From Sunxiuqinia elliptica (GTDB lineage Bacteria > Bacteroidota > Bacteroidia > Bacteroidales > Prolixibacteraceae), in assembly GCF_900113005.1 (NCBI RefSeq), contig NZ_FONW01000003.1, forward strand, positions 248,001 through 312,000: a stretch of 64,000 nucleotides of DNA, in the 5' to 3' direction. Below are positions 46,142-54,725 of this stretch, one piece after another. Position numbers and translations under genes: made by a program. Under the pieces are notes generated by a model. The model saw only the letters and a list, made by a program, of their open reading frames with translations, ran no database searches and had not been told where the DNA came from. Position 1 is the first letter of the stretch; the number at the start of each line of letters is the position of its first letter.

Positions 46142-47062
46142 ATGTTTAAGAAACTTGTGGCAATTGAACCGGTTAGTTTAATTCCATCTGCAGAGAAAGC
46201 GTTAAATCAGTATGCAAAAGAAGTGGTCATGCACCAGGATATTCCTTCGGATGATGATGAAATAATCAAGCGGATAGGTAATGCTGACGCGGTATTGCTG
46301 AGCTATACGTCATCCATTAACCAGACGGTACTGGAGCAATGCTCCGAAGTAAAATACATTGGCATGTGCTGCTCGCTTTATTCTCCTGAGAGTGCCAATG
46401 TCGATATTAAATACGCCAACGAAAAAGGGATCACCGTTACCGGCATTCGCGATTATGGCGACGAAGGCGTGGTAGAATATGTGGTGAGTGAGCTTGTTCG
46501 CTGCCTGCACGGTTTTGGAACCAATCCCGATGGAAGCTCGGCAAAACCTTGGGATGGCATGGCTCGGGAAATTACCGGCCTTAAAGTTGGAATTGTGGGT
46601 TTAGGAAAATCGGGAGGTATGATTGCAGACGCGCTCCATTTCTTTGGTGCCGACATCACCTACTTTGCCCGAAGCAAAAAAGAAGAAGCTGAAAAGAAGG
46701 GCTATCGCTTTCTGCCGTTGAATGAATTACTCTCGCAAAGCGAAGTGGTATTTTGCTGTTTAAACAAAAATACCATTCTGCTTCACGAAAATGAGTTTAC
46801 CCAACTGGGCAACCGGAAGATTCTATTCAACACCGGACTTTCTCCTGCCTGGGATGAAGCTCCTTTTGCCCGCTGGATTGATGCTGACAATCGTTGCTAT
46901 TGCGATACCCTCGGAGCTTTGGGAGATGAAAAGTTCCTGGCTCATCCGAATGTGCGTTGCATGCAGGTGTCAACTGGCCGTACCCGCCAGGCCTTTGTGC
47001 GCCTGAGCGAAAAAGTATTGGCCAACTTATCAGAATACGATGGGCAAACTGATATTGCGTAG
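46142..47062 (+). CDS. D-2-hydroxyacid dehydrogenase-fold protein with degenerate active site
   Basis: The 306-residue product has the NAD-binding core of the D-2-hydroxyacid dehydrogenases (GLKVGIVGLGKSGGMIADALHFFGAD, Gly153/155/158). However the motif that normally reads N-x-A-R-G, supplying the catalytic Arg, is FNTGLSP, and the usual catalytic His near the end is not evident (CMQVSTGRT). So either the chemistry differs or it is not a 2-hydroxyacid dehydrogenase. Its 3' end overlaps the convergent aspartate-dehydrogenase-like gene by 33 bp. Confidence 0.8.
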   Translation: MFKKLVAIEPVSLIPSAEKALNQYAKEVVMHQDIPSDDDEIIKRIGNADAVLLSYTSSINQTVLEQCSEVKYIGMCCSLYSPESANVDIKYANEKGITVTGIRDYGDEGVVEYVVSELVRCLHGFGTNPDGSSAKPWDGMAREITGLKVGIVGLGKSGGMIADALHFFGADITYFARSKKEEAEKKGYRFLPLNELLSQSEVVFCCLNKNTILLHENEFTQLGNRKILFNTGLSPAWDEAPFARWIDADNRCYCDTLGALGDEKFLAHPNVRCMQVSTGRTRQAFVRLSEKVLANLSEYDGQTDIA

Positions 47063-47830
47063 CGTATTAACCACCGACCAGCCTGCAATTTGGGCTGTTT
47101 GACTATACACATCGATCACTGCATGAACCTGTTCATTCCGGACTTCAATGCGGTGATCGTCGCCAACAAAGTCTGGGGTTGATGTTACCGACACCTGAAT
47201 GTCTTCGGGCCCCACTGAAGCCAGCGAAGCAGCTACTGCAACATTCACCTTGGTTGGGAAAAGTGCAATGGCCTCCTGGGCATTTCCTTCAAACACTTTT
47301 CGCTTTTCAGTTTGCAAAGCTTCGTCATACACTGAAGTTCCCTTCAGAGAATTTGGCCCCTTCTCGGTGTCAAACGATACCCTTGTTTTGCCCATCAGCG
47401 AAGCGGTACGCAACACATCAAAGCCACCTGTTGCTCCTGATACGATATGCACACGTTGGCTGTTTTCCCGTGCCGTTTGCTCCACGTCCTGATAAAACGC
47501 ACGATTGGCTAAAGCTCCAATGGACAAAACCACCAGCGATGTGCCATTTTTCAATGCCGGTAAAGCCAACTCTCTCAAGGCTGCTGGCGATGCTGATTCT
47601 ACCAGGTAATCGGGCTTCAGTGCCAACAGTTCATCCAGCGAAGAACAAACTTGACAAGTATAATCAGAATCAGCTTTCTCTATTTTATTGGCAATTGCTT
47701 CGGCTTTCTCTTTCGTGCGAGACAGCACTCCAACAAGCTGGTAGTCGGGCAAAATCCCATTGATTAGAGCATCTGCAACAATCTCGGCCAGCTTTCCACA
47801 GCCTACAATAACAAGTCTTTTTGTATTCAT
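47030..47830 (-). CDS. L-aspartate dehydrogenase-like protein (DUF108)
   Basis: The 266-residue product has an N-terminal Rossmann motif (VIVGCGKLAEIVADAL) and the DUF108 core (LVVLSIGALAN, VSGATGGFDVLRTA, VNVAVAASLASVGPEDIQV). AspDH-type enzymes of this family oxidise L-aspartate to iminoaspartate with NAD(P), feeding NAD synthesis. nadA and nadC are not nearby, so the role here is open. It overlaps its convergent neighbour at the 3' end. Confidence 0.85.
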   Translation of the reverse strand: MNTKRLVIVGCGKLAEIVADALINGILPDYQLVGVLSRTKEKAEAIANKIEKADSDYTCQVCSSLDELLALKPDYLVESASPAALRELALPALKNGTSLVVLSIGALANRAFYQDVEQTARENSQRVHIVSGATGGFDVLRTASLMGKTRVSFDTEKGPNSLKGTSVYDEALQTEKRKVFEGNAQEAIALFPTKVNVAVAASLASVGPEDIQVSVTSTPDFVGDDHRIEVRNEQVHAVIDVYSQTAQIAGWSVVNTLRNISLPIVF

Positions 47831-47997
47831 AGTAATTGGTAATCTATTATGTCATTTTTTGCAGTAAAAATCATCGAATTGAAGAAAAGCAAAGGTATCA
47901 AAAGTTTATTGAATAAGGCGAATAGCAAGTCTTACACCTTCTTCCATGATGTTTCTTCTAGTTAAAAAACGATAAAATAGTGTTGTTTAGCTAAAAG

Positions 47998-48022
47998 AAA
48001 AAAGCGCTGCTTAAATCAGCAC
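47998..48022 (-). terminator. Weak terminator after lplA
   Basis: GCGCTG (48004-48009) pairs with CAGCAC (48017-48022) with one G-U pair, and a minus-strand run of six T follows. Confidence 0.45.
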
Positions 48023-48052
48023 CATTTCCCCCTAAGTATTGCCTGGAAAGTT

Positions 48053-49039
48053 TTACTGAAACAAGTCAATGAGTTCATCCAGGCTAACTTTCCCAAAATA
48101 GTCCGTTAAGTTAACCGATGACAGTACGCGCCGGATATGTTCTGTTTCGTGTAGTTGTCCAGCCAGCTGTTCTTCCAGCTCCTCAATGGGCTGTGAAGCA
48201 AAGAAATCTCCGAAGATCCGAGCTTGTCGAATCACCCCCTTCTTGACATCGAGGTGCAACTCAATAAATCCGGCAGGAACCTTAATCGCTTTCTTGAAAT
48301 TATAAGCAGGCGAACCTCCAAAGTTCCAATCCCAGGTACTGTATTTTTCTTGAGCCAGCTGCTCTATTTCAGCGACCTCCTGGGGATTAAGTTCATGAAT
48401 GCGGCTAGGTTCCGCATTTTCGCGAATGATTTGATCGATCAGCAATTGCTTGAACTTATCGATCGTTATTCCTCCCGGGAAATAGTCAATCAAATTGGTT
48501 ACACGAGCACGGGCCGACTTCACGGCTTTGTCCTTAAACTTGAGCGGATTAATTTTCAGGGCTTCGCTCAAAACCTGCATTTCCGAGTTCAAAAGGATGG
48601 TGCCATGCTGAATCATCTTGCCATTACGGGCCAGCTTGGCATTTCCGCTAAACTTCTTACCATCCACCAGTAAGTCGTTGCGGCCTTCCAATTTAGCCGG
48701 TACATCCAATCCATTCAGCAGGTCAACCACGGGCTGTGTGAACTTTGAGAAATCCGAAAAATCCTCGTCTCCCAGTGGCGTATGGAACGAAAAATTCAGG
48801 TTTCCCAAATCATGGTAAACCGCTCCTCCTCCCGTAAGTCGTCGAACTACCTTAATTTGGTTCTCGGTGACATAGTCGAGATTGATCTCTGCCAAGGTAT
48901 TCTGAAACCTTCCTACAATAATGGATGGTGCATTGATGTACAGCAAAAACAGCTCCTCCTTAGGGTACTTGTTCAGCAGGTATTCTTCAGTAGCAATATT
49001 GAAATAAGCGTTGTTCGATGGCGAGTCAATAATCAGCAT
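48053..49039 (-). CDS. lplA: Lipoate-protein ligase A
   Basis: The 328-residue product attaches free lipoate to lipoyl domains, using ATP. The N-terminus NAYFNIATEEYLL, the RRLTGGGAVYHDLGNLNFSF motif that binds lipoyl-AMP, and the lysine motif GNAKLARNGKMIQHGTILL are present, and the C-terminal accessory domain is also there. It would serve the E2 lipoyl domain of the odhB product in this window. Confidence 0.93.
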   Translation of the reverse strand: MLIIDSPSNNAYFNIATEEYLLNKYPKEELFLLYINAPSIIVGRFQNTLAEINLDYVTENQIKVVRRLTGGGAVYHDLGNLNFSFHTPLGDEDFSDFSKFTQPVVDLLNGLDVPAKLEGRNDLLVDGKKFSGNAKLARNGKMIQHGTILLNSEMQVLSEALKINPLKFKDKAVKSARARVTNLIDYFPGGITIDKFKQLLIDQIIRENAEPSRIHELNPQEVAEIEQLAQEKYSTWDWNFGGSPAYNFKKAIKVPAGFIELHLDVKKGVIRQARIFGDFFASQPIEELEEQLAGQLHETEHIRRVLSSVNLTDYFGKVSLDELIDLFQ

Positions 49040-49119
49040 GGTTCTTTTTTTTTGCCAAAAATAGCAGTTTTTAAAGGATAAACACTCAATAACAGCGAAG
49101 GAATAACTTGGTTTAATTT

Positions 49120-49332
49120 CTATTCATAGGGCGATCCCCCTCAGCTCGTTGGGCTTTTAAGATTACATTCATTCAAATGCTCCTCCTTCATCTCGCACCA
49201 AAGGTGCGTTTACATAAAGGCAGAACCTCGCCCTATTGCCAGAGCACCCGCCAGACCTACAGACCTATAGGGTCGTGGACTCAATGGGCACTCCGTGTTC
49301 ATAAATCGATACCCCATCTTCATGCGATGAAT
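49120..49332. repeat. REP-like repeat, copy 1
   Basis: This diverged copy carries the cluster hallmarks in order: CGTTGGGCTTTTA, a central palindrome CGCACCAAAGGTGCG (49194-49208), CCCGCCAGACCTACAG, and a CTATAGGGTCGTG end resembling GGGCGTGAG of the other copies. Edges are approximate. Confidence 0.65.
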
Positions 49333-49510
49333 CCGTTGGGCTTTTATATTGCACTCATTCAATTTACTGTCCTTTTTTCCGCACCAAAGGTGCATTCGCA
49401 AACAGGACAGGGCAACGCCCTGTGGTCAGAGTATTCGCCAGACCAGTAGCCCTGAAAGGGCGTGAGCCTAATGGATACTCCATATTCATTGGTCAATCTC
49501 CTAGGTCAAC
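49333..49510. repeat. REP-like repeat, copy 2
   Basis: Starts with the same 68 bp that open copy 4 (49333-49400 equals 49807-49874), including palindrome GCACCAAAGGTGC (49381-49393). Continues with GACAGGGC and CGCCCTGT, then GCCCTGAAAGGGCGTGAG, another near-palindrome. The right edge is approximate. Confidence 0.75.
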
Positions 49511-49620
49511 GCGATCAGCTCGTTGGGCTTTTTAAAGTTATACAATATTTAGACAAATCCCTTTTCCACCCGCACCAAAGGTGCATCCACAAACAGGCCA
49601 GGGAAACGCTATCTTGTCTG
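49511..49620. repeat. REP-like repeat, copy 3, truncated
   Basis: Contains CTCGTTGGGCTTTT and GCACCAAAGGTGC (49572-49584) and breaks off near 49620, where a transposase fragment begins. Confidence 0.65.
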
Positions 49621-49702
49621 GGATGTCTTTATCAATTAGCTTCTCGCGTTGTTTAGTGCTGAAGGTGATGTTTAGATACACTTTGGATAATGATTGTGGC
49701 AT
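49621..49702 (-). pseudogene. 5' remnant of IS200-type/RAYT Y1 transposase gene
   Basis: From an ATG at 49702 the minus strand encodes MPQSLSKVYLNITFSTK and then QREKLIDKDIP before running into repeat copy 3 near 49620. This is the characteristic N-terminus of IS200/IS605-type Y1 transposases (including REP-associated ones). The HUH motif and catalytic tyrosine are lost, so it is inactive. It is the likely source or mobiliser of the surrounding repeats. Confidence 0.75.
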
Positions 49703-49734
49703 AGTTTACTCGTTTTGGTGAGACAATCGCTGTT

Positions 49735-49806
49735 GCCCTTTCAGGGCGTTATTTCATAGTGTAACCTATATTCATAGGGCGGATGCCCTATGCTCATGCT
49801 ATAAGC
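49735..49806. repeat. REP-like end, upstream flank of transposase remnant
   Basis: Contains GCCCTTTCAGGGC (49735-49747), which is the reverse complement form of the GCCCTGAAAGGGC end of copy 2, followed by TATTCATAGGGCGGATGCCC. It flanks the transposase start, as expected for an element bounded by REP units. Confidence 0.6.
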
Positions 49807-49943
49807 CCGTTGGGCTTTTATATTGCACTCATTCAATTTACTGTCCTTTTTTCCGCACCAAAGGTGCATTCGCATTAGGACAGGGCATCACCCTGTTGTA
49901 TGAGTACCCGCCAATCCTACAGCCCTGAAGGGGCGTGAGCCTA
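49807..49943. repeat. REP-like repeat, copy 4
   Basis: First 68 bp are identical to copy 2, with palindrome GCACCAAAGGTGC at 49855-49867. It ends in GCCCTGAAGGGGCGTGAGCCTA, whose last three bases are the stop codon of the neighbouring minus-strand gene. Confidence 0.75.
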
Positions 49944-50162
49944 ACCTGTATAAGTTCCGAGCAAAATAATAATGACAATTAAGGCGATCAGTGCCGGCCA
50001 GGCGTACGGGTTGCCGAAATTGAAGGTCCATCCCATCCAACGGCTGTATTTGGGAACAATCAGTCGCGGATCTTTGCGGTTAACGTAAAAAGGACCTTTC
50101 CAGTTGTTGAGATCCCGACTCATCGCATCCAGTAGTTCTTTTTCCAACTTCCTTCTTTTCAT
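49941..50162 (-). CDS. DUF5808 small membrane protein
   Basis: The 73-residue product contains NNWKGPFYVNRKDPRLIVPKYSRWMGWTFNFGNPYAW, the core of DUF5808 (shown here in pieces: DPRLIVPK and GWTFNFGNP), followed by one membrane helix (ALIALIVIIILLG). Function is unknown. Its stop codon is made from the edge of REP-like copy 4 and another REP remnant lies upstream of its start. Confidence 0.75.
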   Translation of the reverse strand: MKRRKLEKELLDAMSRDLNNWKGPFYVNRKDPRLIVPKYSRWMGWTFNFGNPYAWPALIALIVIIILLGTYTG

Positions 50163-50190
50163 TCGTTCATTGATTTAATGATTAGCTTCT

Positions 50191-50203
50191 GCCCTTTCCG
50201 GGC
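50191..50203. repeat. REP remnant upstream of DUF5808 gene
   Basis: GCCCTTTCCGGGC resembles GCCCTTTCAGGGC at 49735-49747, so this is probably the far edge of the same repeat cluster. Confidence 0.5.
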
Positions 50204-50266
50204 CTAATTGGTTTTTAGTTTACACACAAGTTGCGGGTTATTCTTAGGTTTCTGTTGAGCTTTATT

Positions 50267-51106
50267 TTATAGTTTTCGGTTAATTTCCTTCCCACAATGC
50301 GGACATGCATCTTCGCTTGCCTCCTTCTTATCGATCTTATTCATAAAGCCAGCACTAATGATGCCTGTGGGAAGTGCTACAATACCAATTCCCAAGATCG
50401 CAATCAATGAACTAATTACTTTTCCAACGGCAGTAATTGGATAAACATCTCCATACCCGACTGTTGTTAATGTAGCAATGGCCCACCAAAATGTAGCAAA
50501 AATATTTGGGAACTTATCTGGCTGTATCTTGCTTTCAACATCATACATTAAAAAAGATGAAATCAGTAATATCAGAACAGAGACAAAGCCCGTTACAGCT
50601 AGTTCTGATCTTTTTTCTTTCACTACTGACCAAATTAAATTCAAAGAGCTATTGTAGCGGTTTAACTTCATCAATCGGAAAAAACGCATTAACCTAAAAA
50701 GACGAAGAAACCTCATATCCACCGCAATAAGGAATGGTAAATAGAATGGTAGAATTGCCACCAAATCAATCATTCCATAGCCAGAAAATACAAACTTAAA
50801 AATTGATTTTACCTGACTGGAACTAGGATGTGTCAGGTCAGCTACATACAACCGCATCAGGTACTCAATGGTGAAAATGATTATTGAGATTAGCTCAAAT
50901 ATTCTTAAGAAACCCCCTGCCTTTATTCTAATCTCTGGAACTGTTCCTATAGCTAATGCAACGACATTGAGTATAATGAGGAGCATAATCCCATAATCAA
51001 AAACTAGGTTGTATTTTGATCCATGAGCTCCCTTGTTAACAACACGATAGATTTTTTCCTTTAGCATCGCTTCTTTAGTCAGGTTTTGACCAATAAATCT
51101 ACCCAA
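50267..51106 (-). CDS. Voltage-gated potassium channel
   Basis: The 279-residue product has six membrane helices. S4 is marked by MRFLRLFRLMRFFRL (131-145), with Arg at every third residue, and the pore selectivity filter is TTVGYGD (214-220). This is a single-subunit Kv-type channel, forming tetramers in the inner membrane. The C-terminal tail has ACPHCGKEI, half of a zinc ribbon, an uncommon end for this family. Single gene. Confidence 0.92.
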   Translation of the reverse strand: MGRFIGQNLTKEAMLKEKIYRVVNKGAHGSKYNLVFDYGIMLLIILNVVALAIGTVPEIRIKAGGFLRIFELISIIIFTIEYLMRLYVADLTHPSSSQVKSIFKFVFSGYGMIDLVAILPFYLPFLIAVDMRFLRLFRLMRFFRLMKLNRYNSSLNLIWSVVKEKRSELAVTGFVSVLILLISSFLMYDVESKIQPDKFPNIFATFWWAIATLTTVGYGDVYPITAVGKVISSLIAILGIGIVALPTGIISAGFMNKIDKKEASEDACPHCGKEINRKL

Positions 51107-51192
51107 ATCCCTTGAATAAAATTTCTGTTAAGTGGTTTTTCTATTCGTCAGTTATTAACACTAGTTCATTGTTCGAGAGGCAAAATCGCTTG

Positions 51193-51375
51193 GTTGGGTC
51201 ATCGACTTTGTTGGTTGGCATGTCAACTTCTTCGGTAAGGGCATCAACTTCGTTTTGGAGGGGACTGACCTCTCTGGTAAACACGTTTACCTCTCTGGTA
51301 GGGTCATTTACCTTTCTGGTAAGCACGTTTACCTCTCTGGTAAGGTCATTTACCTCTCTGGTAGACTCATTTACC
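51193..51375. repeat. 21-bp minisatellite
   Basis: Eight full units of 21 bp start at 51193, 51214, 51235, 51256, 51277, 51298, 51319 and 51340, with a partial ninth to 51375. The last units alternate between a CACGTTTACCTCTCTG and a TCATTTACCTCTCTG form, a 42-bp higher order. On the minus strand (ATG at 51377, stop at 51141) they encode heptads like LTREVNV, with V and L at coiled-coil positions. The plus strand is also open. Whether either is expressed is unknown. Confidence 0.85.
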
Positions 51376-51559
51376 AACTAAACTTGCCTAAAAAGGTCGT
51401 TTTTAAGCATAAAAGAGCAAAAAGCAGCAAAAACAGATCATTTTGGGACTTAACCAGGCATTTTCCTGAGGCTACCCTCCATTTTTGCACGAATACACCA
51501 TCTAAAGATCAACCAATCAACGAATAATCACCCCATAACAATATGTTCGATAACATTAA

Positions 51560-51581
51560 AAAGACCTACCAAATGGTCTTT
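51560..51581. terminator. Small stem-loop upstream of coiled-coil gene
   Basis: AAAGACC (51560-51566) and GGTCTTT (51575-51581) form a 7-bp stem with T-rich flanks on both strands. It could be a weak bidirectional terminator. Confidence 0.4.
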
Positions 51582-51651
51582 CATTTTAAGTTCAATCGCT
51601 GTAATTTGTATCATAATTATTGGTTTGATAAAATCTCTAAAACAAATAATC

Positions 51652-52341
51652 ATGTCAACAAATTTTAATTTTAGCTTTGGGACACTAACTCAGCGTGCGG
51701 ATCGAATTGACAGTTTACTGCAACGCGATTCCGCTGAGTTTGAACACATGGGCTACGATGACAGCTATCGGAATCGCTTAAAAGCAGATGTCGAAGTCTT
51801 TCGTCAGTTACCATCTGACGACTACTGGTTGGGCCAACAGATGCTCAAAACAGAAGACAAGAAAAGATTTCAACAAAGTCTGGAAGATCAACTGATTAAC
51901 CTGCGCTTTCGGGCTAAGATGGCCTTAGGCGAACAATCGGTTGAATATCGGGCGCTTCGGTTTGGTAAAATACAAACAATGAAGGAGCAAGACCTCATTA
52001 TTTTTGCCAACCATGTGAGTACCACCTGTCGTGAAATGCTGGAAAAACTGGCCCAGCGTAACATCACCGAATCCATGCTCGAGGATTTGGATGTAACCAC
52101 CCAGCAACTGGATGATGCCATTGACGAACAAAAGAAAATGATTTCGACCCGCGAAGCCAAGTCGTTTGAGCGTGAAGAGAAGGCCAACGCCATTTACACA
52201 CAGATTGCTGAAATATGCGAGGTCGGCAAAAAGATTTGGGAAGAAAAGAACGAGGCCTATTACAACGACTATGTGATTTACGGATCGAAAGAAGCTGTTA
52301 CTGAAGAAGAAGAAACTCAAGCCGAAGAATCGGCAGAATAG
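51652..52341 (+). CDS. Coiled-coil hypothetical protein
   Basis: The 229-residue product, from the ATG at 51652 (MSTNFNFSFGTL), is mostly charged and helical, with long heptad-like stretches (TTQQLDDAIDEQKKMISTREAK) and an acidic tail rich in Glu. No signal peptide, membrane helix or catalytic motif is seen. The alternative start 27 bp upstream adds a few basic residues. I do not recognise the family. It ends in a good terminator. Confidence 0.7.
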   Translation: MSTNFNFSFGTLTQRADRIDSLLQRDSAEFEHMGYDDSYRNRLKADVEVFRQLPSDDYWLGQQMLKTEDKKRFQQSLEDQLINLRFRAKMALGEQSVEYRALRFGKIQTMKEQDLIIFANHVSTTCREMLEKLAQRNITESMLEDLDVTTQQLDDAIDEQKKMISTREAKSFEREEKANAIYTQIAEICEVGKKIWEEKNEAYYNDYVIYGSKEAVTEEEETQAEESAE

Positions 52342-52365
52342 CTCGGGTTGAGATAACTCATGCTA

Positions 52366-52393
52366 AAAAGCTCCGGAAACGGGGCTTTTTTTT
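52366..52393 (+). terminator. Rho-independent terminator
   Basis: AGCTCCG (52369-52375) pairs with CGGGGCT (52380-52386) around a GAAA tetraloop, followed by eight T. Confidence 0.88.
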
Positions 52394-52806
52394 ATGCCCC
52401 GGAATTGGTTCAACGCAAATACTCTCCTCCTTTTTATTGCGAACAAAAAATTAAAAAAGCGAAATGCCGCAACAATTTTTTCTCAATTTATTCAGGAAAA
52501 AGCCCTAATTTAATAGGAGTTCAAATGAATGACATGGATGGCTTGGTTCTTTTTTGCTTGTTGCGCTTTTTAACTTTCTGAAAAACAGGAAAATACAAAA
52601 ACACGATTATATGCAAACGGGATCATCGGAAGAAGGTATTTCCGACCTGTCGAATAAAAGCCAACCGCGAGAAGCACTAAGCTTACATTCAACGAACAAA
52701 AAGTTGAGATTGCATAAACGGCCAACAAGCGATAGTTAATTGCAACGGTAACCTGCCTATGAGATTAGCTGCTATTGGTGCTAATAAAAACCCTTAATCA
52801 ATCGGT
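52394..52806. other. Gene-free region before ftsH
   Basis: This 413-bp stretch has only short frames with no family or promoter support. It probably holds the ftsH promoter, which I could not locate with confidence. Confidence 0.4.
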
Positions 52807-54708
52807 ATGAACAAAAAAACGAAATTCTCACTATCCTACTTTCTGAGTATTTTCCTGGTCATGATTTTAGTGGAGGCCATCTTCTTTTCTGGCTCAACAA
52901 CCAAAGAGATTCCTTACAGTACGTTTATTGCCGACGTTAAGAGCGGTAAAATTGAAAATGCCTTTATCACCCAGGATAAAATCTATGGCAACTACCTACC
53001 GGAAGGACAAACAACAAGTACGATCAAAGACGAAGAGGCGATTCAAACAGAGGGTAAGCCGGCTCCCTGGCGTTTCGACTATAAAAAGCGAAAAGAAGAG
53101 CTTAGTCGACAGTTTTATGTTATAAAAATTGAAGATCCCAACTTGGTGGCAACACTTGAGCTGGGCAAGGTGAATTTTAAGGGAATCATTGAAAACAATT
53201 GGTTGGCTAACTTCTTTGCTAATTGGATATTGCCCTTTATCATCATTTCCATCATTTGGGGATTTGTGATGCGACGCATGAGCAACTCATCGAAGATGGG
53301 AGGCCAATTTTTGAATGTTGGTGAAAAGAAAGCCAAAATCTATCCGGCAGATACCCAACACCTCACCCACTTTAAAGATGTGGCCGGATGCGATGAAGCC
53401 AAGCAAGAGCTGGCCGAGGTTGTTGACTTTCTGAAAAATCCCGAAAAATATACCAATCTGGGGGCTAAGATTCCCAAGGGCATTTTGTTGGTGGGACCTC
53501 CAGGAACCGGTAAAACCCTACTGGCTAAGGCTGTTGCAGGCGAAGCTGGCGTTTTGTTTTATGCCATGTCGGGCTCCGACTTTGTTGAGATGTTTGTAGG
53601 TGTAGGTGCCGCAAGGGTTCGCGACCTATTTACCGAGGCCAAGGCCAAAGCTCCATGCATTATTTTCATTGATGAGATTGATGCCATTGGTAAAGCACGC
53701 TCATCAAATGGTATGGGGGGAAATGATGAGCGGGAAAATACACTCAACCAGCTGTTGGTTGAAATGAATGGTTTTGAAGATGACTCAGCCGTCATTGTGC
53801 TGGCAGCCACCAACCGCCCCGAAACACTGGACAAAGCGTTGCTACGTCCTGGCCGTTTCGACCGGCAGGTAACCGTGGATCGTCCCGACTTGGAAGGCCG
53901 ACAAATGATTTTGAACGTCCATGTGAAAAAGATCAAACTGGCGAAAGACGTTGAGTTAAGAGAAATTGCAGCTCAAACAGCCGGTTTTGTAGGGGCCGAC
54001 CTGGCCAACCTGTGTAACGAAGCGGCCTTATTCGCCGCTCGGGGAAACAAACAGGAAGTACACCACAAAGACTTTCTGGATGCTTTTGAGCGAGTTATTG
54101 CAGGCCTGGAAAAGAAATCAACCATCATCAATGTTAACGAAAAGAAGGTGGTAGCTTACCATGAGTCGGGGCACGCAATTGTTGGCTACTACACCAAAGG
54201 GGCCGATCCGGTACGAAAGATATCCATCGTCCCCCGGGGTTCGGGAGCTTTAGGCTATGTGTTGCAAGCACCGTCGGAGCAGCGTTTCCTAATGGGACAA
54301 AACGAGCTGATTGGCAAAATAAAAGGGTTACTGGGAGGTCGTGCTGCTGAAGACCTCGTGTTTGGAGAGGTCTCTACAGGTGCATCCAACGACCTTGAAA
54401 AGGTGTCATCCATTGTTAAAGCCATGTTTGTTGAATACGGAATGAGCAAGAATGCCCCTAACCTTTCATTGAAAATGCCGGGACAGAATAGCTACCTGGG
54501 AGTTACTGACAATGTCTATCCCATGTCGGAAGAACTGAGAAAAAGCCTGGATCAGGAGGCCAAAGAACTGGTAGCCCAGTGTTATACAGAAACCAAGCAG
54601 TTTTTGGAAGCGCATCGCGAACAGCTCAATAAACTGGCCGGTATTCTGCTCGATAAAGAAGTCTTGGATGAACAGGATGTTGTCCGTATTTTGGGGAAGA
54701 AGGCGTAA
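52807..54708 (+). CDS. ftsH: ATP-dependent zinc metalloprotease FtsH
   Basis: FtsH degrades misassembled membrane and regulatory proteins at the inner membrane. The 633-residue product has two N-terminal membrane helices, an AAA domain with [23 protein letters not shown] and the second region of homology ([10 protein letters not shown]), and a protease domain with the zinc motif HESGHAIVG. The family's usual length is 640-650 residues. Start at [10 protein letters not shown]. It is convergent with cls, 17 bp apart. Confidence 0.95.
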   Translation: MNKKTKFSLSYFLSIFLVMILVEAIFFSGSTTKEIPYSTFIADVKSGKIENAFITQDKIYGNYLPEGQTTSTIKDEEAIQTEGKPAPWRFDYKKRKEELSRQFYVIKIEDPNLVATLELGKVNFKGIIENNWLANFFANWILPFIIISIIWGFVMRRMSNSSKMGGQFLNVGEKKAKIYPADTQHLTHFKDVAGCDEAKQELAEVVDFLKNPEKYTNLGAKIPKGILLVGPPGTGKTLLAKAVAGEAGVLFYAMSGSDFVEMFVGVGAARVRDLFTEAKAKAPCIIFIDEIDAIGKARSSNGMGGNDERENTLNQLLVEMNGFEDDSAVIVLAATNRPETLDKALLRPGRFDRQVTVDRPDLEGRQMILNVHVKKIKLAKDVELREIAAQTAGFVGADLANLCNEAALFAARGNKQEVHHKDFLDAFERVIAGLEKKSTIINVNEKKVVAYHESGHAIVGYYTKGADPVRKISIVPRGSGALGYVLQAPSEQRFLMGQNELIGKIKGLLGGRAAEDLVFGEVSTGASNDLEKVSSIVKAMFVEYGMSKNAPNLSLKMPGQNSYLGVTDNVYPMSEELRKSLDQEAKELVAQCYTETKQFLEAHREQLNKLAGILLDKEVLDEQDVVRILGKKA

Positions 54709-54725
54709 AAGCGGGCATTCTCAAA

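Noticed and set aside
47179-47763. 194-codon plus-strand frame opposite the aspartate-dehydrogenase-like gene
   Set aside because: The opposite strand has clear Rossmann and DUF108 motifs; this frame has none.
49120-49943. CRISPR array
   Set aside because: The repeat units are long (about 110-210 bp), diverged and irregularly spaced, with no short unique spacers and no cas genes nearby.
51112-51381. Plus-strand reading of the 21-bp repeat (SLVxSFT units)
   Set aside because: A repeat of period 21 keeps several frames open. The minus reading gives a more sensible coiled-coil pattern, so the plus frame was not called as a gene.
52554-52739. 61-codon open frame before ftsH
   Set aside because: Basic, low-complexity content, no promoter or recognisable motif, and no continuity with neighbours.
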